Shown here piece after piece: positions 28,702-40,022 of a stretch of DNA of 64,000 bases. The notes under the pieces were generated by a model that had not been told where the DNA came from, did not search any database, and saw only the letters and a program-made list of their open reading frames with translations. The position numbers and the translations under genes were made by a program. The stretch spans positions 5,594,001-5,658,000 of the forward strand of contig NC_136016.1 in the NCBI RefSeq assembly GCF_048128805.1, read 5' to 3'. Position 1 is the first letter of the stretch. Every line of letters starts with the position of its first letter. Source of the DNA: Centroberyx gerrardi (Eukaryota; Chordata; Actinopteri; Beryciformes; Berycidae).

Positions 28702-29110
28702 CATTCAATTGGTTTCCATATGAGCGCTGTGAAGTCCGCCCTGGCAGCCCGGGCAGGTGGCGAATAGACCGGAGGGTATGAGCGCATACTAAGGCCAGAC
28801 GAGCCGGGAGAAACGCCTGTCCGAGCCGGGTGTCTCCTCTGAGCCAGTGAACAGCAGTCCGGCGGTGAGTGTGCCGCCTCGCATCCTGCAGCCTTCCTCC
28901 GGCGCTGCGTCCTATTGTCTCCGCATCGCTCTGTCCTCTAGGATGGGAGGAGAGGAGGAGAGAGAGAGAGGAGGAGGAGGAGGAGGAGAGGAGGAGAGGA
29001 GAGGAGCTCCAGTAGCGAGGCGAGGAGAGGCAAATCCCTCCTCCTCCTCGCCGCTTCGGCCAATCGCGGCGCCGCTCCGCCCGGGTCCGCCGCTCCTCGC
29101 TGTCTCCGTA
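28702..29110 (-). promoter_or_regulatory. sbk1: Candidate sbk1 promoter and untranslated first exon
   Basis: On the minus strand a strong donor (TTGAATG followed by GTGAGTATAG) lies at 28702/28701. Upstream of it, the 28740-29110 segment is rich in G+C and CpG (GGCCAATCGCGGCGCCGC, which contains a CCAAT box on the plus strand) with a GGA-repeat block. It is in the right place and orientation to supply the 5' UTR exon implied by the acceptor at 21864. The transcription start is not determined. Confidence 0.45.
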
Positions 29111-29117
29111 CAGACTA

Positions 29118-29649
29118 TGCTGCGTTCAGGGGTCGTCGGAAATATCGGCATTACGAATTTGGACTCACTTTTAGGCAAGTGCCACACCTTGATATGCCCA
29201 ATTCACACCCATGGGAAAGTGGGAATTTTCTGTGACAGCCGAATTGCCAAGATTGCCGGCGGAGAGCATGGAAGCTCTGTCAACAACTGATGCTAAAAGT
29301 GATGTACTGTATTATTACATGTTATTAAAAGTTATTGTTTGCATGCATGCTATGAAAAGAATTGGTGCTTCACTTTTTTCTGTTAAAATGCTTGACAACT
29401 AAAAGTTCAAAGTTCAAAATTAATTACAAGAACAATTACATACGCACAAAATAGCTCTGTGCCGGTTGATTTAAAAAATAAATAAATAAATAAAATAAAT
29501 CAAACAACAGCCACCAAAAAACTACTTCTGTCACTGGAGCCATTTTATTAGTTATCCAAAAACCAAAAACACTTGAATGCCTGACAAGTCCTATTTACAA
29601 CTTCTGGAATCTGGAAGTAAGAGCTTACGAGGAGCACTTGAACGCAGCA
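29118..29649. mobile_element. Inverted-repeat DNA element with TGCTGCGTTCA ends
   Basis: Starts TGCTGCGTTCAGG and ends CTTGAACGCAGCA, its inverse. A related fragment, ending GACGTGAATGCAGCATCGG, occurs at about 42830-42962 in the NO VEIN-like gene. No transposase ORF. It abuts the candidate sbk1 promoter. Confidence 0.6.
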
Positions 29650-29699
29650 CGAGTCCTATAAAGACCAGGCAATTTATCTACGCAGTCCAACGTGATATT

Positions 29700-30000
29700 C
29701 AATTCTAGTATAATCTATTCTATTATAAAAAATACCTATTACCCAGTATAGTCATCCATTTTCTGCCTCATGACTGCGGCCCAATACACTGGTGTTGTCA
29801 GTAGCGACCAGTATCCATAACAAAACACTCATATATTCCTATAGGGACTTAAAGTGTGTCTCTGTTGCTCAATAGTGAGTTTATAGTGACTTTATCATGC
29901 TTAATGGTATGTTTTATCTCCTAGGTATCACTATAAGGATATTATTTTATAGTATCCTTCTAAAAATTATTATAGGATTACTATAGGTCTTTTCCATAAG
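29700..30000. repeat. Second copy of the 4060-4380 repeat
   Basis: Carries CCTATAGGGACTTAAAGTGT, GAGTTTATAGTGAC, TTTATCTCCTAGGTATC and TATAGTATCCTTC in the same order as the first copy. Confidence 0.5.
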
Positions 30001-31236
30001 GGAGTGCAGCATTATACTGTACACTGATTAAACTAGATGACCCCTGTATTAGACCAATCAGAGACTTGGGCCCTTTAATAGCTGACTGTATATTTTGTGG
30101 CCCTCTGATGCTTTTCCCATAACTCCTGTATAGAAAACCTCCCCCTGGTTACCAAGACGTTGCATCACAAGATGTTGAACAGGGAGGCACCATCACCAGA
30201 GGCAGTTCCTCAACTCTCCCCAGATACCAACACTGATCACATGGGTAACAAGGGCCTCCCTGTGTTTCAACGATTACCATCCTAACACATCCACTGGGAT
30301 AGCCTCCACTAGGGGTTCCCAAAGTGGGGTCCAGGGACCACCAGGGGACCTGGAGGAGGCTCCAGGGGGGGGCCCACGCTAGAGGTTAACATGATGAGAG
30401 AATGGATAAGGATGAGTGTTGTGAATGTAGGTTTCATTCTCTCCACTGTTTCCTCTCCACCTACAGAACAGACAGTTATTTAATTCTATAATTAATCACA
30501 ACTAACTACAAAAATGTTTTTAGATCGGGGTTCTTTGGGAAAATCTTAGGCTTGTGATCTAATGTGGATCTATTTGGGGGTCCTTGACATGAAAAAGTGA
30601 ACCCTGCCCCTAACCATTGGCCTGCACACATAAGAAAAACATGGTTTACATGACCTGCATGTGTTCTCACACATTAAAAAGCAGTAACCACATGAAGCAG
30701 ACTTGGTTTCCACTGGGGCTTTCTGAGGTTTAGGGGTAAACTGGGCAGCGCAGGATGACAGATGGCCATTCTGGAGGAGTAATAATCATATCAGGAAGAG
30801 TCCTGTGGGGTGTTAAAGATGTGTTGAAGCGCTCTTGTTTGTGATAAAGTGGATGTTCTGTGTACCTGCACTACCAAGGTACAGCCTGTTCACTGACAGC
30901 GCAATTACCGGGAACGATGGGAGCGGCGCACAGGCGACCTGCGAGCCGCCCGTCTAGCCGGCTCCGCTTCCACTTGATTTCACTTCACCCATAATCACTT
31001 AATCTGTCGGTAAGGTTTGGGTGACACACACAATATCTCTCCGGTCCGTGCCATTTGCATCTCTGGCTGCTCCCTGCTTGAGGCAGCTGGTTCCTCATTA
31101 CAGATAATATACTGTTTGTGGCCACAGTAGGTTTGTTATCTAGTAAAGACAAGGGCAAGGTGAGGATAATGAGGAGAAATGAGGTCCTAAGCCTGTTTCA
31201 CACATCACCGTTTAGCTTGCCTCTACACTGACCTGG

Positions 31237-31282
<46 letters not shown>

Positions 31283-31400
31283 CACATACTTGCATCATCA
31301 CACTCTTAGCATTCTAGGAGTTGGAATGAGTTTTAAAAGACTCTGCCACAGAGAATGATAAAAACACAAAAGCCACTTGAACACTTGGGGCCAGTAGGAA
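30001..31400. other. Spacer between sbk1 promoter side and the NO VEIN-like gene
   Basis: Non-coding. Includes a probable dispersed repeat at about 30305-30610 (GGGGTTCCCAAAGTGGGGTC...) and a (GT)n tract at 31240-31280. No exon or RNA gene recognised. Confidence 0.45.
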
Positions 31401-31404
31401 AAAC

Positions 31405-31940
31405 AGATTTTATTTGTCAAAGGAATGCTACAGTAAAAGATGAGGTATGGTGACCACAAAAATAAAAACTACAAAATCACAGAGGGTTAGACCGCATTTT
31501 AAGGATTAAAAAAAATTGGTTTGTCTAGTGATGACTTTAAAATAGTACATATACTAGAAGAAAGACAGTGGTCTGCAGTTTACTGACATTGAAAAGATAT
31601 TTTGGACAAACTTAAATGACAATCTTTAAAGGAATGTGCAAATTGTGTCATTCATTTAACGCAATGAGACGAGTAATGTCATTTAATTAAAAAAACAGCA
31701 ATGTCCATAACGTTGACACACTTACAAAAATGTTTAAAAAAAATCAGTGCAGTTAGAATATACTTAAAAAGGCATAAGAAATGTTTTTCAGTAGCAAGGT
31801 GGTGTGTGGTGAGTGTATAGTGTAAATATTGCACACACAGTACACAAAAGACCTTCATACTCTCCACAAAACAATCAAAACTTCCACAGACTTGCGTGAG
31901 AAAATAAAGCCGAAAAGGTCTCCCCGCACTTTAAAAGGAC
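31405..31940 (-). other. 3' UTR of the NO VEIN-like gene
   Basis: Non-coding A/T-rich sequence after the stop. AATAAA on the minus strand (TTTATT at 31408-31413) is a plausible poly(A) signal about 530 bases downstream. Confidence 0.5.
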
Positions 31941-33209
31941 CTACACGAACAGAAAGAGTGCCAGGTCTTTGGCGTGCAGGTGCTGCGCCAGGTTCTGAAT
32001 GCGGCACAGGCGGACGTTCTGGGCGTTGCCCGCGCTGTACACGCGGAAGATGTGGTAGCGCTCCCTCTCTTTCAGCGCAAAGTCCAGCTCGTTGGCGGAG
32101 AGGTGGATGAACGCCTTCTCCCTCTTCACCGTCGACTTCACCTCCACGTACACCGCCCCCGCCGCTCGGCCCGCCGGCTCGAAGGTGAGCTTGAAGTCGT
32201 ACGGCTGGCCGCTCTCTCCCTGCTGGTTGCACCACAGGACGTGCGCGGGCCGCCCGGGCTCGCCGCTGTCCCGCCAGTGGCACAGGAAAGAGTTGACCAG
32301 CTGCTCCCCCCACTCCCCGATCGCCGCCACATCCCGCGGGTCGTCGGACAGCACCACCTGCCAAAAGCAAAGCACCAACTCTGAAAACCTTTTCCATGAT
32401 AACGCACAACCACTGCTGAAAAATACCTCACAAGTACATCATTTGACTTTGTTCATGTTAAGACAATGAAGATAATTACAATTACGATTTAGCATTTAGC
32501 TGACTAGCTGTATAACTGAGTGAGCAAATTTACATTAACACACACTACCTGATTCTATACAATAGGGATGGGACGATATATCGAAATTCAATATATCGTA
32601 ATACAAAAATGTGACAATACGTATCAACGCAAAAAATGAATCGCGCTATTAGCTCCATTTTATTCTGCTGTATTAATCACAAATGAGACGGCTTGACCAT
32701 CACAATTTCACAAGCTCTCCATTGAAATTACATTATTTGCATTTTGTTATGATATTTTTAAATGGTTGTTTACATTCTAGCAAGCCAGTGCCAATGCTAG
32801 AAAGACTTGTGGCTTGGAAATAAACATAATTCTGCACAGTCATACTTGAGATAAGCATATCGTCCCATCCCTACTATTCAACAGCGCTGAAAACAGGTAG
32901 GGTGACAGGTAGGGTGACCTCCTTTAAACCAGCTGAGCTATCCAAAGGGAAATGCTTCTATAATGCTTCTTATAATCTGCACAGAGCTGCTTATACAGAT
33001 ATAGCTCAACCCCGGTCTGTCTGGACAGCGCTACACTGGATGTACTGACGGTGGTGGGTCTCTCGCAGGTGAGCTCCATGTCCTCCAGAGTGGCCTGCGG
33101 CGGCTGGCCTTTGTTCCAGAGGGGAAAGTCCAGGACCAGAGGAGGACGCTGGCTCTCTCCGCTCCCCTGGAACACGCTGGGAAGCATCACTGCGTCAAGG
33201 GCGACGCTG
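31941..33209 (-). other. NO VEIN-like gene, exons 44-45: C-terminal module with DUF3883 (PD-(D/E)XK fold)
   Basis: Exons 33209-32930 and 32357-31941. Exon 45 alone encodes DUF3883, also called the NO VEIN C-terminal domain. AAIGEWGEQLVNSFL supplies the helix Glu, QPYDFKLTF the Asp (about residue 2526), and YVEVKSTVKRE the Glu-x-Lys (about 2544-2546). SANELDFALKERERYHIFRV then follows. Asp...Glu-x-Lys is the PD-(D/E)XK nuclease signature, and all positions are present, so catalysis is possible but unproven. The protein ends DLALFLFV-stop. Confidence 0.88.
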
Positions 33210-35676
33210 CTGGAGAACAGGGAGGAGGAGGAGGAGGAGGAAGACGGTGGCAAGGATGAGATGAAAGAGAAAAGGGGGGGGGGGAAGGGAGTCGGGGGAA
33301 TTGGGATTACGCATTGAGTAATACTGAAAACCAACATTTATTTTTCTGCATCAATATTTAAGAGGGGTGTTTTTCCCAGTTTATGGATTCCGGAGAGGAA
33401 ACCTACTGGCCGGGCGGCGTGGGCTGGCTGGCGTCCGTCTTGGCGTGGCTCGGTCCGGGAGCCTGGAGGCTTTCCTCTCCATCCTCTCCTCTGCCAGACT
33501 CGCCGCTCTCACCCACTCCAACGCCGCTCTGTTGGCTGCGCTCTGTCAATAACACACCGGGAGCCATTAGAGAACCTTTAAAAACAGAACAGGGTGTACT
33601 GTACATGCAGAATTTGGGACTTTACAAGCAAAGAATACATCTAAAGGATTCAGAATTTTGTAATTTTTGTAATGTCATTTTGAATACCACATGTTGAGAG
33701 ATGACATGTTGAGCATCTAAGGGCACGTGTTGGAGAAAAGGATTAAAACGGGATTATTTTTTAGGTCTTGTATTCTAATGTTTTAAACAGAGTGTTTGTA
33801 TTTCCGGAGGATTATTTATACAGGATGAAGGATCAAATTACAAAAAATAAAAATCCCTCAAATTACTAGATGCGTGTAAAATTTCATGATCTTCATTTCT
33901 GCTTACATGCGCGTGTGCATTCTATTTTTAATATTAACAACAAACACTTTTCTTTTCAGGGATAAAAGCCCCATTGTCTATGACACTAAACGTAAGATGT
34001 AGCTAGCTACGAACTGCTGCCATACAAGAGATGAACTGAAGTTGCGAGATGATGACCTCCAAAGGGATTTTTAGAAATTGGTTGAATGTCCGACCTGAAA
34101 GCCGCGGGATGCTGGTGGTCGCTGCAGCAGCGTTAGGCTGGACTGGATGGTCTCTCTGGGGGCCGGGTTGGTCGGCGGTTCTGTCGCCGGTCTTCGGAGG
34201 CTGGTTCCCCTCGTAGCTGCTGCTGGGACTCTGGGGAACAGCGACATGGCTGCTGCCTCTGGGGGCCACGTCTCTCTCTGGGTCTCGGTCTTTAGGCCCA
34301 GCAGGCGGTGGCCACATCTTCATAACTGCGTCTACTACCCCATCTGCCTGACCTAGTGGGCCAAAATACATGGACATGGAAATGAGCAATGCAGTTTCAC
34401 ATTAAAAAAATATTCCTGATGCTGAAACCAGCTCCCTTCATCCTATATAGTGCTGTACAGTACCTGTGCGACTAGCCCCTGTGTTCACTATAGACGCCCG
34501 TGGAGGCCAGCAAACGAGGGTCTGCTCTCCGTTCTCTTGCCCGGAGCGAGACGGCTCTTCTGGGGCGGTGACAGTAGAGAAACTCTTTGATGGTACTGGT
34601 TTACAGCAGATAAGAAGGGAAAAAACAAAGGAGAAGAAGAAAGGAAGGGTTACACAACATGCTCCCGAACACAAATTCCCTCTAACCCCGTTTTCGTTAA
34701 CGCTGTGACTTAATTAAACAAGACGTCAGTTAAGATTTTCATGGGTCGGCCTGTTTCATTACTCTTATGTCATGAAAAAGATATTTTGTAAAGAAAAACA
34801 TGAACTCTTTTGATCATGTTTGTATTGCAGTTTTGTGTGTGTGTGTGTGTGTGTGTGTGCACTCTGCTCTGCAGCGAGGGATCTGCTCCTCCCGCTCTTT
34901 GAGCCCTGGCAACAGCTGCTCTTTCATGTTGCCACACAGAACAGCGAACAAACCGGAATTAGCATATGCGCAAAACACACTGGAAACGTATCTGCGTGCG
35001 CGCATGTGTGTCTGTGTGCTTAGAGGAAGACGGTGTTTGTGCAAGGGCGAGACTGTGGAGGAGAACACTTAGCATATTATGAAATGATATGGAAATTGGG
35101 GCAAGTGTCGGAGAGAGAACCGGAGAAACTGCGGATTTCCAATGTCACAGACAGACAAGCTGGGAGGAAGTAGCACCTTCTGTTAGGATCCATCCCATGC
35201 TCTAATTATAGCAGTGTGTTACATGGCACTGTTTTGCATCAAGCTGTCAATCTCTCACACATCTTCCCCAAGCTGCTTATAGATGGTACAATATGGCACC
35301 AGCAATGTGACATCAACGTGTTTCGCCTGTGGTTGAGAACCTTAACCTATAACCATACACAGCAATGGATGGAATGGAAGTTAATGTTAATGCGGCTGGT
35401 GTGACTCCGCCAGAGCAATGCTGGTCACCCATTAGTTACCTGTTACCTTCTTTTTCCATAAATCGCTTCCAATTTGTGGCGAACTGGTCTTGTGGGAGGG
35501 GAATTTAGCCCAGTGCGTGTTAGTGTGTGGGAAAACCTGAGCGATTATGTGTCTTCCATACCTTTCTCCAGTCTAACCTCTGGTTTGGGAGGCTCTGGGA
35601 CCTCCCACCGCTCCTCCTCAGCGGGCAGCTCTTTGATGTCCTCCTTCTGCAAGTATCTCTTCAGATCTCTTGGGTC

Positions 35677-35721
<45 letters not shown>

Positions 35722-36742
35722 TAATGACTTTTAAACTTAAAGCTTTGTCCACTGTTCTCCAAGAGTTGCCGAATTTTGGCATTCTTTTCGCTCACTCTGG
35801 AGGAACTGCGAGGTTATGACAGATTTTGTTCCCCAACACACACACCTCTCCTCTCCCAGTGACTGAAAGTATGCCTGCGTCAGACTAGGCTATTCCAAAC
35901 AACTTAAAACTTACACTACATTACAAAAAAGAGAGGATCAAACATACAGGGCTGGACCACCAGAGATTCAATCCAATGTCCTTATTTGCCTCTGAATAAA
36001 CTATACAAGAAGAAGAACTACTGTATAAGAACAGGGAGTTGATTTTGAGTGTCTCCTTCCAGATTCCCTTGCCAACAGAGGCAGCAGAGGAAGCTATTCC
36101 CAACATTGCCGCTTCAGAGACGTCTCATCTTGTTAAAATGTTGATGACCTAATTAGCATGTTTGGCGAGGAACCGTTTGATCAATTCCCTGGAATAATAA
36201 AAAAGTAAAAGTAATAAGCTGGAATAATAAGTAGAGAGGCAGATCTGTATGCAATTTCCATAAGCCGCTCATATCTGCAAATCTGTCTGACTCGGGTGTA
36301 TTGAATGGATGTAATGGCTCTTGGTGTGATGTGGAATCACATCATTAAAACCTTTAATCAAACAGTCAAAAATTCCATTTTCTTAACTTTGGCAAATTCG
36401 GCAATGCAACTTAATTAGTTAAACCAACTTAAACATTCAACAATCTGCGCCTTTTCTCCATTTCAATCTCAATTATGTAATGCAACCCAGCATGTCCCAA
36501 AGCAACTGTTACACAAAGAAAAACACACAGACAGGATATTCAGCATATAAGTATCAATGTTCAGGCCTGATCTCAGCCTTGTTAACCTTGTAACTGTGCC
36601 TCTTGCTTTAAAGTCTCTGATGCGGCGGTCTAAAGATCAGAGAGAGGATGAGGTGCAAGTTGCCATGTAAACGTGACTCCCCCCCCAGGGAAATATCCTA
36701 TTAATTCTAGCTGCTGTCAGCTCCCTGGTGGTGGCAGTGGTT

Positions 36743-36791
<49 letters not shown>

Positions 36792-39700
36792 AAAAGAAAG
36801 GCAGAGAACGATAGAATGAAAGACCATGAGCAAGCAAGGACCCCTTTCGTTGGATATGGATTAGTGATTCAATGCTAGAAGAGATCATATCACTTACACT
36901 GAGTGAGGTCATTAGGCCAGTCAGGAAATGTATCAGCTCTTTCCTGTGGCTGCTCTCTGTGCAGAATAGTTTCACCAGCTCTCTGCAACACGAACACACA
37001 CACATGCACACACAATATTACAAGGTATTGCAGGATAACTTGTGTGCATGCAGACACAAACATAGACCGACACACATATACAAATACACATATAGGGATG
37101 AGTATCAATAGGATTTTATCACAGTGATTCCATTATTTATGCTGCTTAATTGTCTGATTCTCTGTTGATAAGACTAGATCAGTTCTACTGTCAGTGCTGA
37201 TGCCACATAATTCCTGTTCTGGATGATTCTATCATTAATACTAATATTTCAAAGTCTAGTCCTAAAACTATAACCTAAACCATTTTAGATAGAAAAGAAC
37301 TTAGACTTACTGAAAGAGACAGCAGGCTACACTACCAGATTCAAATAATAAATCTTCAGGCTACAGTAATCCATTATTGCTAATATGGATCTATAGGCCT
37401 AGTCCATTATTTATTTATGCAGGCTATAGGCCTAGCTGTCACGTGACATCAAGCTCTGCATCTCTGATCAGGAAGCCACGGCGCATCAAGGATTCAGAGT
37501 CTGCTGCTGGTCTCCCATTGTGCAACCTATCGCAGTAATTCAGCCTATTTGGATCTATCAAAGTTTCAGTCTCTGTCATTAAGTAGTTGTGGGAACCAGT
37601 CTCACAGCGGAACTGTGTTGGACCTGTCCCTTCACATACACACCTGCAGATGTCCAGCTTGGCTGAGAGGTGATCTTTCTGGATGTAGAGCTCCTTTTTG
37701 TCCTTCAGCAGACAGATCACATCCTGAAGCTCCACCACAGGAATCTCATCGTCGGCCACAGACAGCTGGTAGCGGATGTACAGCTTACCCACCTGGACAC
37801 AGCAGGACAAAATTGCAAACCCAGAAACATAAATAAGTTTCACACTGCAGTACGTTTGGAGCTTCTTTCTAGCTCTACCTTCCAGGTGCCATGAGTCAGC
37901 ATCTATCATCAGGCCAACAGAAGAGGTGCTCGGATGAGCTTACTCTGAGGGTGTTTTCAAACCTTTTGGTCCGAATCAGGGGACAAGTTGTTGCTTTGTT
38001 GAACTATGTATCGGTTAGATTACGTTTCACGCAGCCGAATGTCAAGCAAACCATAATTTATCAACAAAAAAAAAAAAACATGTGGGAGCATTCATTCCTT
38101 TATTGGTATGACGTCTGGTGCGGGAAAGGACTTTCCTCCAGGGAAAAACGTGTCCTTATCTCATAATTTACAGTGCGCTTAACCCACAATGCACAGTGCT
38201 TTCTTGTAGTTGGGTGTGATCACAGTCAGACCAGGTTCTCCCTCCATGCGAAGCACTCAACAAGGTCTTGGTTCGATTGCTATTTTTTCATAGGACTGAA
38301 CTAACCCAACTAAGGAGGAAACCGCTCCAAGGTTCGAAATAACTGCGCTAAACCAACTACGTGCAAAAATGCCCTGAGAGTGATGTTCTGACCTGTCCAT
38401 AGTGAAGCCGTTTGATCCTCTCTCCGATGTGGTTGTCAAGCAGCTCTGGGTAGATTTCGGCCAGCTCCTCGTGGTGGTACAGGAACCTCTGGATGTAGGG
38501 CATCACCGAGTGCACTAGGGCCTGCATGGAGGGGCAGGGCCTCAGGTTCTCGGTAAGGGCCTCGGTCTTCACGCAGTGCGACAGCTGACGGATACCGCAG
38601 ATCTCCAAGAACAGAAACCGGTCCTCCTCGCTGAAGGCAGGCACACTGCTAACTCGCTCTCCTGGCATTGTCTGACCTGCCGGGCATTCATATAACCATA
38701 AAAATCTTTATTTATGTAGCCACTTTTCAGAAAACCATTACAAAGCACATTAACAAAGCCAAACCAAAAGCAATGAAAGCAAGATAAGAAGTATAAAAGC
38801 AAGGCCAGAAACATTAAAGCAAAACATAAAACGGAGGTCAAAAATAATAATGGATAATTACATAAAAGCTAGTCTATAGTCAGATACACATCTGCTACTA
38901 TCCCAAGTGTTTCCCCAAATTATGATGGGATCTGTAACTGAATAACTTTAACATTGATAACCATATAGAAAAAATGTACCAGCAGCATACCATGTTGGTT
39001 CCCAGTCCTGGTCCTGGTCTTCTTGTCTGGGGTTGGCAGGTTGAGCAGACAGATCTGTCTGTGGGGTTTAAAGACCTTCTCCAATTCTTTGCTGTCAGAG
39101 ATCATGGGTCTGTGGGCCAGAGTCACCCAGCTGTTATCCTTGGTGGGGAACACCCTCATGTCGGACAGCATACCTGGACATCGGGCGAAAAGGTCAGCCG
39201 GGGCTAGTTAGTTTAAAGTAATTCCAGACTGTCTAGGTAGCAGCCACTTCTCCAGAGTAGAGATGACATTTGTTTACAGCAAATACTTTTTTATGTCAAT
39301 TTGCAAAACTGGAGTGAGGAAATAAGATAAATAAATAAATGGATCGGAGGTTGATCGAACAACCTGCAGCAGATACGGATGCATCAGAATTCGCCAGGAT
39401 CCGATCCGATTCCAATACTGGATATTGGATCAGTGCACCCCTAGTGGTGGGGGTTGGGTTGTGTTTGCAACATGCATGTGTGTGTGTTCCTCACCCTTCA
39501 AACTGGAGCAGTAGCTGGGATTGGTTTTTCTCTGAGTGATGTACTCCTGGTCCCCAGATACTGGAATTTTACACTTGTGAGCTGGAAAAGAGAGACATTA
39601 TATATTATATTGTATTATATTATATTATATTATTACAACACATACAACTTAAACTCTGAGAGCACTATTACAATTACAGAGGGCGGATATGAGATATGAC

Positions 39701-39991
39701 AACAGGAGTGTGAAGCTAGTCCAGGGGGAGCCATAACAGTTGTTCAACAGAAAGATAATTAGCAGCAGACAGATGGGACATAAAGAGTAAGGAAATGTGT
39801 GAGTCATGAATGCGAGAAGCACTCTGAAAGAAGAAAAGGACTGGCAATCTAAATGTCCTCACCAAGTCTGGCATAGAGCACCGACACGTCCTGCAGCACT
39901 TCGGCAGTTGGTATGGGAGACGATGAACAGATCAGCTCCAACAAACCTACATATTGGTTCATGTTGGGACTGGGCTCCACATTCAGCAGCT

Positions 39992-40022
<31 letters not shown>

